From positions 1-48,870 of the forward strand of contig NZ_JAIHOM010000029.1 in NCBI RefSeq assembly GCF_026130165.1: a stretch of DNA of 48,870 bases, written 5' to 3'. The translations under genes were made by a program, and so were the position numbers. Source of the stretch: Spirulina subsalsa FACHB-351. GTDB taxonomy: Bacteria > Cyanobacteriota > Cyanobacteriia > Cyanobacteriales > Spirulinaceae. Positions 36,752-45,062 of this stretch are shown here, piece by piece; the stretch's first letter is position 1; every line of letters begins with the position of its first letter. The notes below the pieces were generated by a model. The model did not search any database. It had not been told where the DNA came from and saw only the letters and a program-made list of their open reading frames with translations.

Positions 36752-37294
36752 ATGATCCCAACCCCTCATCCTGATTCTGACCCCAAGGCGTTATGTTGCG
36801 CGGTGATTACTGTCAGTGATACGCGAACAGTGGCAACGGACCCGAGTGGTGCGTTGATGCAGCGTTTATTGAGTGAGGCGGGTCATCAGATTATTTTCTA
36901 TCAAGTGTTGCGGGATGAACCAGAAGCCATTCAAGCTCAACTGGTGGATTGGGGGCAAAATTCGGAGTTACAGGTGATTTTGCTCAATGGGGGGACGGGG
37001 ATTGCACCACGAGACAGAACCTATGATGCTATTGTTCCCTTGTTAGACAAGACGTTACCGGGTTTTGGGGAACTGTTCCGGCTGTTGAGTTTTCAGGAAA
37101 TTGGCTCTCGGGCGATCGCATCCCGGGCGATCGCAGGACTTTACCAAAACAAACTGATCTTTTCGGTTCCAGGCTCCACGAATGCAGTGCAGTTAGCGAT
37201 GGAGCGCCTCATCTTACCGGAATTAAATCATCTTGAATCCATGATTAAGGACTCTCCCCCACACTCCACCCCCCCCAGAGATCCAAGTGCTTGA
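36752..37294 (+). CDS. moaB: Molybdenum cofactor biosynthesis protein B
   Basis: 180 residues. CCAVITVSDTRT, LNGGTGIAPRDRTYDAI and the FSVPGSTNAVQLAM block are characteristic of MoaB/MogA. The family adenylates molybdopterin. The C-terminus has about 20 extra disordered residues (Pro/Ser/His). The ATG follows psb28 by 21 bp, suggesting co-transcription. Two copies of the sequence SRAIA lie in tandem, a normal family motif. Confidence 0.93.
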   Translation: MIPTPHPDSDPKALCCAVITVSDTRTVATDPSGALMQRLLSEAGHQIIFYQVLRDEPEAIQAQLVDWGQNSELQVILLNGGTGIAPRDRTYDAIVPLLDKTLPGFGELFRLLSFQEIGSRAIASRAIAGLYQNKLIFSVPGSTNAVQLAMERLILPELNHLESMIKDSPPHSTPPRDPSA

Positions 37295-37733
37295 CAAATG
37301 ACTTTAAATCAGTTAAGGATGATGGGACAACTTCCTAACCTGAGTTACGATCTAGCCTAATTGAGCGGTCAAATTTTGATTTATCAACGGTTAGACCGTT
37401 AGCGCTATCATTGACCCACTGATCAAGAATTTTCTAAGGGCTAACAGAGTTTAAACGGAAACCATTCCCTTGGCAGGGCTAAAATTGCCCGGGGATTAAT
37501 GACCACTGATTCAAGGGCTGTTTTGCGGAATGAACCCCGTTGAGTTTAACCGACTGATACTTAGCCCTAGACCTTTTTGGAGTGATCAACTCAGTTGGGT
37601 GTATTTTGCCATCCTCTCTATTCATGCGATTCCTAGGCTGGGCTTTCCTTGGTTGGGTTTTCCTTTCCTAGGGAAGGCTACGCCAACGCACCCGATTTGC
37701 TCTCGTGATTCCATCTTGCCAACGCCTGACCCC

Positions 37734-39194
37734 ATGACCGCAGCACCCCTTCCTCCTCCCCAGTCTTCCACCTCTCCAGATTCTGCCTCTGCCACCAAGA
37801 CAGAAGCCGATCAAACTCCGGTTTCCGCCCTCAAGGAATTAGTTTCCCGTCTCCATCGGGAACAAAACCGGATTCAAAATCTCTTGAGTTCCTTGGGCTT
37901 TGCCCTGCGAAGTTTCAACAATCTCAATCAGTTTTTAGAAATTGTGCCGCTCATGGCCGCCCGGGTCACGGATGCCGATGGCGGGGCTTTAGTTTTATTA
38001 AAACCCAATGGCCAAGCTAGACTAGAACAATTGCACTGCCAAGAAGGTCATACCTGTCAGGATATCCGGCAGGTTTTAGAGTCTGTCACCAAGCAAATGG
38101 CCGTCGAAGGGAGTCATGCTCCGGTGATTGCCAGTTATTCATCGGGCAGTGTAAAAACCCCGGATTTAAAAGCGATTCACTTTAATCCCTCTTTGTTAGA
38201 TGAACAGTTAAAGCAATCCTTAGAGGATGATATACAGTTATTTGGCACCCCCATCCTGATTAAAAATGAGGAACGGGGGCGCTTGTATGTGTTTAGTCGG
38301 GATGAGGAGTATATCTGGACAACGACCCGCAAGAAATTAGTCCAGTTAGTGGCTGACCAAACGGCTGTAGCCATTGCCAATCATGAATTGACCAACGAAC
38401 TACGCAAGAAAGAACGTCTCGACCGGGAGTTAGAAATTGCCGCCGAAATTCAGGATCATCTGCTACCTAGCAAATGCCCGATTGTCGAAGGGGTAGAGTT
38501 AGCGGCCAGTTGCCAAACGGCGAACCGGGTGGGGGGAGACTACTATGATTTTATTCCGGCAAGTTATGAACAGTTTGACCCCCAAGAGCGACAACCTGCG
38601 GCCTCAGTGCCTTGGAGTATTGTGATTGGGGATGTGATGGGGAAAGGGGTACCGGCCGGGCTAATTATGACGATGACGCGGGGAATGTTGCGGGCTGAGG
38701 TGTTAAATCGTCACTCCCCTTCTACTATTGTCCAACACTTGAATCAGGTCATGTATGTGGATTTGGAAAATTCTCATCGCTTCTTGACCTTGTTTTACTC
38801 GGAGTATGACCCGAAAACTCGGATTTTGTCTTATACCAATGCCGCCCATAATCCTCCCCTGCTGTGGCACGCGGCCAGTCATTCGATTTTGAAATTAGAC
38901 ACGAAGGGGATGTTAATTGGTTTGGAACCGAATTCTGAGTATGAGGACGCACAAATTCAACTGGAATCGGGGGACACCATTATGTACTATACCGATGGTT
39001 TCACGGATGCGGTGAATCAAGAGGGCGATCGCTTTGATGAAGAGGGTTTAATTACAGTGTTTGAATGGTGTTGTCGTCAAGGTTATCGACCTCAAGCTTT
39101 ACTGAATCAACTGTTTAAAGCGGTGAAAGAGTTTAGCGGTGAGGATAGTCCCCGAGGGGATGATATGACTGTTGTGGTGATGCAAGTCCTTTAA
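37734..39194 (+). CDS. SpoIIE-type (PP2C-like) protein phosphatase with GAF domain
   Basis: 486 residues from this ATG; a longer start at 37530 would add 68 Pro/Trp/Leu-rich residues and is less likely. Residues 40-70 form a coiled coil, followed by a GAF-like domain at about 75-220 (ATDADGGALVLL ... DQTAVAIAN), then a linker coil (RKKERLDRELEIAAEIQDHLLP) and the phosphatase domain: VGGDYYDFIP, IVIGDVMGKGVPAGLIM, and DTIMYYTDGFTDA, with SPRGDDMTVVV at the end. This is the RsbU/SpoIIE PPM family, which needs Mn2+/Mg2+ held by those Asp residues. It may act on an anti-sigma factor antagonist; none is nearby. Its stop codon lies at the start of the fused-end element. Confidence 0.85.
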   Translation: MTAAPLPPPQSSTSPDSASATKTEADQTPVSALKELVSRLHREQNRIQNLLSSLGFALRSFNNLNQFLEIVPLMAARVTDADGGALVLLKPNGQARLEQLHCQEGHTCQDIRQVLESVTKQMAVEGSHAPVIASYSSGSVKTPDLKAIHFNPSLLDEQLKQSLEDDIQLFGTPILIKNEERGRLYVFSRDEEYIWTTTRKKLVQLVADQTAVAIANHELTNELRKKERLDRELEIAAEIQDHLLPSKCPIVEGVELAASCQTANRVGGDYYDFIPASYEQFDPQERQPAASVPWSIVIGDVMGKGVPAGLIMTMTRGMLRAEVLNRHSPSTIVQHLNQVMYVDLENSHRFLTLFYSEYDPKTRILSYTNAAHNPPLLWHAASHSILKLDTKGMLIGLEPNSEYEDAQIQLESGDTIMYYTDGFTDAVNQEGDRFDEEGLITVFEWCCRQGYRPQALLNQLFKAVKEFSGEDSPRGDDMTVVVMQVL

Positions 39195-39257
39195 CAAAAT
39201 GTTGCGGCATTCCCCTTCCTCGCTTGCAGGGAGCAGGGTGGAGTAGTTCACAACAGT
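39190..39257 (+). mobile_element. Minimal fused-end (MITE-like) relative of the local IS200/IS605 element
   Basis: TTTAACAAAATGTTGCGG-(C)ATTCCCC...TTGCAGGGAG matches the left end of the IS at 17786-17845, and GCAGGGTGGAGTAGTTCAC, directly following, matches its right end. The whole is about 65 bp without coding DNA. It supplies the TAA stop of the phosphatase gene. Confidence 0.7.
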
Positions 39258-39284
39258 AATCAGTAATCCATTTCCTCTATCAGC

Positions 39285-39328
39285 CCTGCTAGGGTATCGC
39301 CTAAGCGGTCGGCATCGGCAGGATGTCA
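39285..39328 (+). mobile_element. Weak IS200/IS605-like right-end hairpin
   Basis: CCTGC (39285-39289) / GCAGG (39318-39322) followed by ATGTCA. The arms are short and the loop long; the trailing GGATGTCAC and the location after another element are the main support. Confidence 0.25.
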
Positions 39329-39379
39329 CGTATAATCAAGGCAGAAAAAACTCATCTGGTGGTTAAGAGCGAGGATATT

Positions 39380-39541
39380 ATGATTTTAGAAGGCACTCTA
39401 TTAGCCCAGACTGTAAATGATCCTGATGTGTTGGGACAAATTCAACGGGCTGTCCAGAACTTTATTGAATCGGGTCAAGTTTGGGCGTTGATTATTGGTT
39501 TTATTATTGGCTATGGCTTTAAAGGCATGATGCCGGGGTGA
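39380..39541 (+). CDS. Small single-span membrane protein
   Basis: 53 residues from the ATG giving MILEGTLLAQTVNDPDVLGQ; a GAGGA site lies 5-6 bases upstream. A longer start at 39323 is possible, but its first 19 residues look non-native. Residues 33-50 (QVWALIIGFIIGYGFKGMM) form a membrane helix. It resembles small cyanobacterial photosystem or thylakoid proteins in size, but I do not recognise the family. Confidence 0.5.
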   Translation: MILEGTLLAQTVNDPDVLGQIQRAVQNFIESGQVWALIIGFIIGYGFKGMMPG

Positions 39542-39682
39542 AAGGCTTCCCCCCTCAGACCTTTCTGAACTATTTCTTCGGTATTAAGGACAGGGTGTGA
39601 TCACTCTCCGCGTGGGATAAACAAAGAATTCCTTAAATCCCGGCAGTTTGGGGGGATGCTGGGATAAAACGGAATAGCTTAG

Positions 39683-39716
39683 GCCCCAGCTTTTCCTCCC
39701 TCGGAAAGGGGCTTTT
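39683..39716 (+). terminator. Possible terminator before argH
   Basis: GCCCC / GGGGC and an inner TTTCC / GGAAA stem (39683-39712) followed by TTTT. Unequal inner loop, so only moderately convincing. Confidence 0.4.
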
Positions 39717-39758
39717 CCCTTGCCCTTCTCTCTCTAGGTTATCAAGTAGATTAAGGCT

Positions 39759-41141
39759 ATGACTCAACCGAAAACTTGGAGCGATCGCTTTGAAAGTGCG
39801 CTACATCCTGCTATTGCCCGTTTTAACGCCAGTATCGGCTTTGATATTGAACTGATTGAGTACGACATTACTGGATCGATTGCCCATGCCAAAATGTTGG
39901 CCCATACGGGGATTATTAGCAAAGAAGAAGCGATGCAGTTGGTGACGGGTCTAGAACAAATTCGCATCGAATACCGAGAAGGTCATTTTAATCCCGGCAT
40001 TGAGGCCGAAGATGTTCACTTTGCCGTAGAACGTCGTTTAACGGAGTTGGTGGGAGATGTGGGGAAAAAACTCCATACGGCGCGATCGCGCAATGATCAA
40101 GTCGGCACTGATATCCGCCTTTATTTACGGGATCAAATCACCGAAATTCGCCAACAGCTACGGGAATATCAAGGGGTCTTGTTACGCCACGCCGAAAAGC
40201 ACGTTGAAACCCTGATCCCCGGTTATACCCACCTCCAGCGCGCTCAACCCCTCAGTTTAGCCCATCACCTGCTGGCCTACTTCCAAATGGCCCAACGAGA
40301 TTGGGAACGCTTAGGGGAAATCTATAAACGCACCAATATTTCCCCCTTGGGCAGTGGAGCCTTAGCGGGAACCACGTTTCCCATTGATCGCCATTTCACC
40401 GCCTCAGAATTGGAATTTGGCGGCGTTTATGCCAATAGTTTGGATGGGGTGAGCGATCGCGACTTTGCCATAGAATTCCTCTGTGCTTCGAGTTTAATCA
40501 TGGTTCACCTCAGCCGCCTGAGTGAGGAACTCATTCTCTGGGCCTCCCAAGAATTCGGCTTTATTACCCTCAAAGATAACTGTTCCACCGGCTCCAGTAT
40601 CATGCCCCAGAAGAAAAACCCCGACATCCCCGAATTAGTACGGGGCAAAACTGGGCGGGTGTTTGGGCATTTACAAGCGCTGTTAACCATCATGAAAGGA
40701 CTCCCCCTGGCCTACAACAAAGACTTACAGGAAGACAAAGAGGGCATTTTCGACAGCGTGAAAACGGTTCAAGGCAGTTTAGAAGCCATGACCATCCTGT
40801 TACGGGAAGGGTTAGAATTTCGCACTGAACGCCTCAGCACAGCCGTTGAGGAAGACTTTTCTAATGCCACCGATGTGGCCGACTATTTAGCCGCTAAGGG
40901 CGTTCCGTTCCGCGAAGCGTACAATTTAGTGGGTAAGGTGGTAAAAACCAGTTTAGCGGCAGGAAAACTGCTCAAGGATTTAACCTTGGAAGAGTGGCAA
41001 GCCCTCCATCCGGCCTTTGCAGAGGATATTTATCAGGCGATCGCACCCAGGCAAGTGGTAGCCGCCCGCAACAGTTACGGAGGCACAGGTTTTGAGCAAG
41101 TTCGCAACGCCATCGAGTCGGCAAAAACTCAACTGTTGTAA
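39759..41141 (+). CDS. argH: Argininosuccinate lyase
   Basis: 460 residues, the normal length. Conserved regions are [25 protein letters not shown] and the signature [19 protein letters not shown]. It splits argininosuccinate into arginine and fumarate, the last step of arginine synthesis. It starts [18 protein letters not shown]. The stop is followed 14 bp later by the sensor kinase gene on the same strand. Confidence 0.97.
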   Translation: MTQPKTWSDRFESALHPAIARFNASIGFDIELIEYDITGSIAHAKMLAHTGIISKEEAMQLVTGLEQIRIEYREGHFNPGIEAEDVHFAVERRLTELVGDVGKKLHTARSRNDQVGTDIRLYLRDQITEIRQQLREYQGVLLRHAEKHVETLIPGYTHLQRAQPLSLAHHLLAYFQMAQRDWERLGEIYKRTNISPLGSGALAGTTFPIDRHFTASELEFGGVYANSLDGVSDRDFAIEFLCASSLIMVHLSRLSEELILWASQEFGFITLKDNCSTGSSIMPQKKNPDIPELVRGKTGRVFGHLQALLTIMKGLPLAYNKDLQEDKEGIFDSVKTVQGSLEAMTILLREGLEFRTERLSTAVEEDFSNATDVADYLAAKGVPFREAYNLVGKVVKTSLAAGKLLKDLTLEEWQALHPAFAEDIYQAIAPRQVVAARNSYGGTGFEQVRNAIESAKTQLL

Positions 41142-41155
41142 ATCCCCATGAATTG

Positions 41156-42250
41156 ATGGCAAAATTCAACCTCCGAACGCGCTTATTTTTCTCCCACTTA
41201 TTAGTCATGGTGGTAGGATTGGGCAGTTTTACCCTGATTGCGCGTTACTTCTCCCCCCGCTTTTTTGTTCTGCGTTTAGAGCAACTCGAACAACGGGGGT
41301 TTTTAACCATTCGTTTAGCGAGAACTTACCTAGTCGAAGGGTTTGAAAGTGCTTGGAATCGTAGCACTATTTGGTCATTTGTAGTGGGGAGTAGTGCCTC
41401 GGGTGTTGTTAGTTATTGGGCTTCTCGTCGAATTATTAAACCCTTGCAAAATATAACTGAAATTACCGAAAAATTTGCCGAGGGAAATTTACAGGCACGA
41501 GTCCCCAGCAGTGAAATCGCCGAACTTCAGAAACTCAGTAATAGTTTTAACCGCATGGCGCAAAGTTTGGAGGGGGTAGAACAGCGACGACGGGAGTTAA
41601 TTGGAGATTTAACCCATGAATTGCGCACCCCTTTAACAGTAGTGCGTGGCTATTTGGAAGAGTTAGCCGATGGGTCTATTGATGGGTCGCCAGAACTCTA
41701 TTTAAGGTTAGTGAAAGAAACCCGACGCTTAGAACGGTTAGCCAATGATTTACAGGAAATTTCTAAGGCAGAAGCGGGGTATTTGCCCATTCAATTAAAG
41801 CCCTTTAATTTGTTACCTTTATTAGAATCTTTAGTCGAACGATTTAAGGATCAACTATTAAACGATAATCCGGTTTTAGTACTAGAAACTGAGGGAGAAT
41901 TACCACGAGTCATTGCGGATTCTGATCGGACTGAACAAATTTTGGTCAATTTGATTGGCAATGCCATTCGCTACACAGAAGAGGGTCAGATTACCTTGAC
42001 TACTTGGCAGACAGGCGATCGCCTTTGGGTCGCTGTGACGGATACAGGCATTGGCATTAGTGAGGCTGACCTGCCCTACGTTTTTGAGCGCTTTTGGCGG
42101 GCGGATCGGTCGCGTTCCCGTATTAGAAGCGGCACAGGTTTAGGACTCGCCATTACTCGCCGTCTGGTCGAATTACAAAACGGTCAGATTGAAGTAGAAA
42201 GTGAACTGGGAAAAGGGAGTACCTTCCGTTTTTGTCTTCCTCTAGCGTGA
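41156..42250 (+). CDS. HAMP sensor histidine kinase
   Basis: 364 residues from the ATG (a TTG just before it is possible). Two membrane helices (about 9-27 and 72-90) enclose a short periplasmic loop of about 45 residues; a HAMP domain follows (ASRRIIKPLQNITEITEKFAEGNL), then DLTHELRTPLTVVRGYLEEL (phospho-His) and the ATPase domain (NLIGNAIRYTEEG, VTDTGIGIS, GTGLGLAITRRL). It resembles the EnvZ/BaeS-type group. No regulator gene is adjacent on the + strand, so it is an orphan here. Confidence 0.88.
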   Translation: MAKFNLRTRLFFSHLLVMVVGLGSFTLIARYFSPRFFVLRLEQLEQRGFLTIRLARTYLVEGFESAWNRSTIWSFVVGSSASGVVSYWASRRIIKPLQNITEITEKFAEGNLQARVPSSEIAELQKLSNSFNRMAQSLEGVEQRRRELIGDLTHELRTPLTVVRGYLEELADGSIDGSPELYLRLVKETRRLERLANDLQEISKAEAGYLPIQLKPFNLLPLLESLVERFKDQLLNDNPVLVLETEGELPRVIADSDRTEQILVNLIGNAIRYTEEGQITLTTWQTGDRLWVAVTDTGIGISEADLPYVFERFWRADRSRSRIRSGTGLGLAITRRLVELQNGQIEVESELGKGSTFRFCLPLA

Positions 42251-42253
42251 CAA

Positions 42254-42281
42254 TTTTATGACCTAAATTTTATGACCTAAA
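42254..42281. repeat. Tandem 14-bp duplication at the lysE end
   Basis: TTTTATGACCTAAA twice in direct succession between the convergent kinase and lysE genes. The lysE stop codon (42270-42272) lies in the second copy and the first copy follows it directly, so the duplication touches the lysE C-terminus. Confidence 0.7.
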
Positions 42282-42914
42282 TTGAGGAATTTTATACAAC
42301 AAAATTACCGCAAAACTAATCAAAATAATCCCCGACAGGCGATTAATCCATTGTAGCTTTTCCACGGTGAGGGAATTGGAGAGAACGTTATGTTGTAAGT
42401 GATTCACTCCCGAACTCAACAACAACCACCACAAGGCTGACCCTATAAATACTCCCAGAATTAAAGGAAATGCAGTCAAAAAATGGTGATGCTCCCCTAA
42501 GCCTAAACCGGAAAAGATACTCAAAAAGAAAAAGATGGTTAAGGGATTAGTGAGGGTTAAAAAAAGGGTGGAACTATAGGCAAACAGACCATTCATGGGG
42601 GCAGTAGCGGAAGGGGTTTCTGAGTTAGGAGAAGGGGGTTTACTGGTGAAGGTTTGGACTCCTAAATAGAGCAGAAACAGCCCTCCTAAAAGACGTAATA
42701 GCCCTTGATGCTCTAGGACAGGATTCATCAAACCGAGGCCTAAACTGGCAATACAGCCATAAATTCCGTCGGCTGTGGCAGCCCCTAAACCGGAGAGTAA
42801 CCCAATGAGACGACCGTGGTTAAGGGTGCGTTGAATACAGAGAAAACCAATGGCCCCGATGGGAGCGGCGATCGCGAATCCAAAGAGCATTCCTTGTAAA
42901 AATAGAGATAACAT
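42270..42914 (-). CDS. LysE-family amino-acid exporter
   Basis: 214 residues with about six membrane helices. The N-terminus GMLFGFAIAAPIGAIGFLCI and LSGLGAATADGIYGCIASLG match the LysE/RhtB superfamily, which exports amino acids such as lysine, arginine, homoserine or threonine by proton exchange. A 25-residue Pro/Ser segment (TSKPPSPNSETPSATAPMNG) replaces the usual short loop. It diverges from an Lrp/AsnC regulator, a typical arrangement. The substrate is unknown; arginine or a branched amino acid is plausible given the argH gene nearby. Confidence 0.88.
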   Translation of the reverse strand: MLSLFLQGMLFGFAIAAPIGAIGFLCIQRTLNHGRLIGLLSGLGAATADGIYGCIASLGLGLMNPVLEHQGLLRLLGGLFLLYLGVQTFTSKPPSPNSETPSATAPMNGLFAYSSTLFLTLTNPLTIFFFLSIFSGLGLGEHHHFLTAFPLILGVFIGSALWWLLLSSGVNHLQHNVLSNSLTVEKLQWINRLSGIILISFAVILLYKIPQFRS

Positions 42915-42996
42915 GGTGAGGAGATTGGGTCTAAAAGCTTAGTTTTAATTTAAAGGAATATTTGGCAAAAATAAAGATAAATTTTAAGCAAAGTTC

Positions 42997-43026
42997 TTGC
43001 TTTACCCGTCATATTTAAGGTATATT
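42997..43026 (+). promoter_or_regulatory. Candidate promoter of the Lrp/AsnC regulator
   Basis: TTGCTT (42997-43002), 18-bp spacer, TATATT (43021-43026), with the ATG at 43051. This is in the divergent region between lysE and the regulator, where autoregulation is likely. Confidence 0.45.
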
Positions 43027-43050
43027 AGAATAATTGCTTTTAAATTAACG

Positions 43051-43500
43051 ATGCAACTGGATCATACAGACTGGCAACTGCTCAAAGCCTTACAGAAAGA
43101 TGCACGCTTGTCCTTTTCCGAATTGGGGCGACGAGTGGGGCTATCTCCTCCGGCTGTGACCGAACGAGTGCGGAAACTGGAAGAATCGGGCATTGTGGCC
43201 GGGTATGGGGCAGACTTGAATCCGGGGGCTATTGGCTTACCCATTTTAGCCTTTATTCAACTCACCACCTCACCGGAACATTATCAACAAGTAATTGCCT
43301 TAATGCAGGAGTTGCCAGAGATTCTGGAGTGTCATCACGTCACGGGGAACACTTCTTTTGTCGTGCGTGCGATCGCCTCTTCCCTAGCCCACCTAGAACA
43401 GATTATCGGAAAACTGAGTCAGTATGGGCAAACCAGCACCTCAGTAGTCCTATCCAGTCCTGTCACCAAAAAGCCCATTGCTTCCCAACTCATTCCCTAA
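43051..43500 (+). CDS. Lrp/AsnC-family transcriptional regulator
   Basis: 149 residues; start at MQLDHTDWQLLKALQKDARLS. The helix-turn-helix region LSFSELGRRVGLSPPAVTERV is complete, followed by the RAM ligand-binding domain (VAGYGADLNPGAIGL ... LECHHVTGNTSFVVRAIA). Such regulators bind an amino acid and often control a divergent exporter gene, here lysE. It ends at the hairpin 43517-43548. Confidence 0.92.
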   Translation: MQLDHTDWQLLKALQKDARLSFSELGRRVGLSPPAVTERVRKLEESGIVAGYGADLNPGAIGLPILAFIQLTTSPEHYQQVIALMQELPEILECHHVTGNTSFVVRAIASSLAHLEQIIGKLSQYGQTSTSVVLSSPVTKKPIASQLIP

Positions 43501-43516
43501 TTAGGGCTTGCGGAAT

Positions 43517-43548
43517 AATTGATAATTGTCAATTGTCAATTATCAATT
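43517..43548. terminator. Bidirectional hairpin between the Lrp gene and the WD40 gene
   Basis: AATTGATAATTG (43517-43528) / CAATTATCAATT (43537-43548), perfect over 12 bp with an 8-base loop, between the convergent Lrp and receiver-WD40 genes. Confidence 0.65.
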
Positions 43549-43573
43549 CCCTGCTCCCCCGCTCTCCTATTCC

Positions 43574-44968
43574 CTATTCCGCAATCCCCCAAAGCTTAAT
43601 TTCCGTATCACTAGCACTGACAATCCACCAACCATCAGGACTCACGGCCACCCCATTAACGGCCGTTTGGTGAGCTTTTAAGGTGCGTAAATTTTCCCCT
43701 GTATCTAGACGAGTAATATTAATCATTCCCTGTTCATCCCCACTAACAATACATTGATTATCTGGGGTTAAAGCAATGGTCGTTACTCGGAAGGATTTAA
43801 CATTCAACGGTCCCAATAATTCCCCCGTCGCAAAGTCCCAGAACTTAATATTACTGTCGTGAGATCCAGTGAAAACCGTTGAACCATCAGAAGAAATCAC
43901 CACCGATGTCACCGCCATAGATTGATCATTAAACGGGCCGAGGAGTTCCCCCGTGGTAAAATCCCAGAGTTTAATATTACTGTGGGCTGAACTGCTAATA
44001 ATAATTTGTCCATCAGGAGTCATGGCTAAACTATTAATCCCCATCGACTGATCACTGAGGGTGTCGAGGAGTTCCCCCGTCATAATATTCCAGAGTTTGA
44101 TGTTGCTGTTGTGAGCGCCACTGATTACCGTACTGCCATTAGGACTCACCGTAATACAGTGGGCCCCTTTGGAGTAGAGGTTAAACTGCTCAATTTTGCT
44201 CAGGGTAGCTAATTCCCAACGGCTGATATAACTGTTTTCGCCGCAGGTGTAAAACGTCAGACCATCGGGACTCATCGCAATATCTTGAATCCCATAGGCT
44301 TGGCGGCGGTTGCCGTTAGTTTGTACACAGTCAAAGAATTCGTAGGGGATGGGAGTACCGGGGGGGAGGAATTCTAAGGGAGAATGGACAGGGTGGACAC
44401 CATTATCCGGGACAGGGATGGATTCCGGTTCCGGGGCAACCACAGGGGGGGGAGGACTCACGGGAGCGGGTTCAGGGTGGGCGCTGATCAGGGTGGCGGT
44501 ATTATCGGGGTTGGCTTGAGGGGTGGGGGCTTTGTGGGCTTTAGGTTGGGCTTTGTGGGCTTTAGGTTGGTCTTGAGGAGTGCGAGGGCGTTGGGCATTG
44601 GCGATCGCGGCCTTAATCGCTTTCTGGAACGTTTTGCGCTCAAAAGGCGGCGTAACCACGGCGCAGTAGTCTAACACATCGGCTAGTTTTTGGGTCACGG
44701 GATCTTTTTCTGTGGCCACTAACACCATGGGGATGTTTTGGAGTTTGGGGTGCATTTGGGCTTTGTGCAGGATTTTCCAGCCTTCAATCTGGGGCAAGGC
44801 ATATTTAAGAATAATCAGGCGCAGGTTCTCATGTTCTTCTTTGATGGTAGCCAGTGCCGCTTTGCCATCGACAGCCTCAACCACTTCAAATTTCCCCCCC
44901 GGCAACATTTCCCGGAGTGCAATGCGCATTGCACTATTATCATCTGCGATGAGTACTCGATTAGCCAT
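43574..44968 (-). CDS. Degenerate receiver domain fused to WD40 repeats
   Basis: 464 residues. Residues 1-125 fit the CheY receiver fold: ADD at 8-10 keeps the acidic pocket, but the phospho-acceptor position is Lys55 (LIILKYALPQ) and the conserved Lys is Pro107 (TPPF), so it cannot be phosphorylated in the usual way. A Pro/Ala linker with a twofold KAHKAQP repeat (about 130-180) leads to about six WD40 repeats (ISPNG...SNIKLWD...TGELL type) that form one propeller, or part of one. WD40 propellers bind proteins. It lies 94 bp downstream of a paralogue with the same layout, on the same strand. Confidence 0.9.
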   Translation of the reverse strand: MANRVLIADDNSAMRIALREMLPGGKFEVVEAVDGKAALATIKEEHENLRLIILKYALPQIEGWKILHKAQMHPKLQNIPMVLVATEKDPVTQKLADVLDYCAVVTPPFERKTFQKAIKAAIANAQRPRTPQDQPKAHKAQPKAHKAPTPQANPDNTATLISAHPEPAPVSPPPPVVAPEPESIPVPDNGVHPVHSPLEFLPPGTPIPYEFFDCVQTNGNRRQAYGIQDIAMSPDGLTFYTCGENSYISRWELATLSKIEQFNLYSKGAHCITVSPNGSTVISGAHNSNIKLWNIMTGELLDTLSDQSMGINSLAMTPDGQIIISSSAHSNIKLWDFTTGELLGPFNDQSMAVTSVVISSDGSTVFTGSHDSNIKFWDFATGELLGPLNVKSFRVTTIALTPDNQCIVSGDEQGMINITRLDTGENLRTLKAHQTAVNGVAVSPDGWWIVSASDTEIKLWGIAE

Positions 44969-45062
44969 GTTTACCTCTCAGAAGCCTTACCTGATTGTGT
45001 GCGCGCAGGGTGGGCGGATAGGATGGCAGACTAGGTTCATCTCGTAATTGGGCAACCCGCCC

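Noticed and set aside
37106-37135. Tandem copy of CGGGCGATCGCA in moaB as a HIP1-driven duplication
   Set aside because: The encoded SRAIASRAIAG is close to the normal MoaB motif, so no unusual event is needed.
37530-37733. Extended N-terminus of the SpoIIE-type phosphatase
   Set aside because: Low-complexity Pro/Leu/Trp-rich sequence without a good ribosome binding site; the internal ATG at 37734 is preferred, though not proven.
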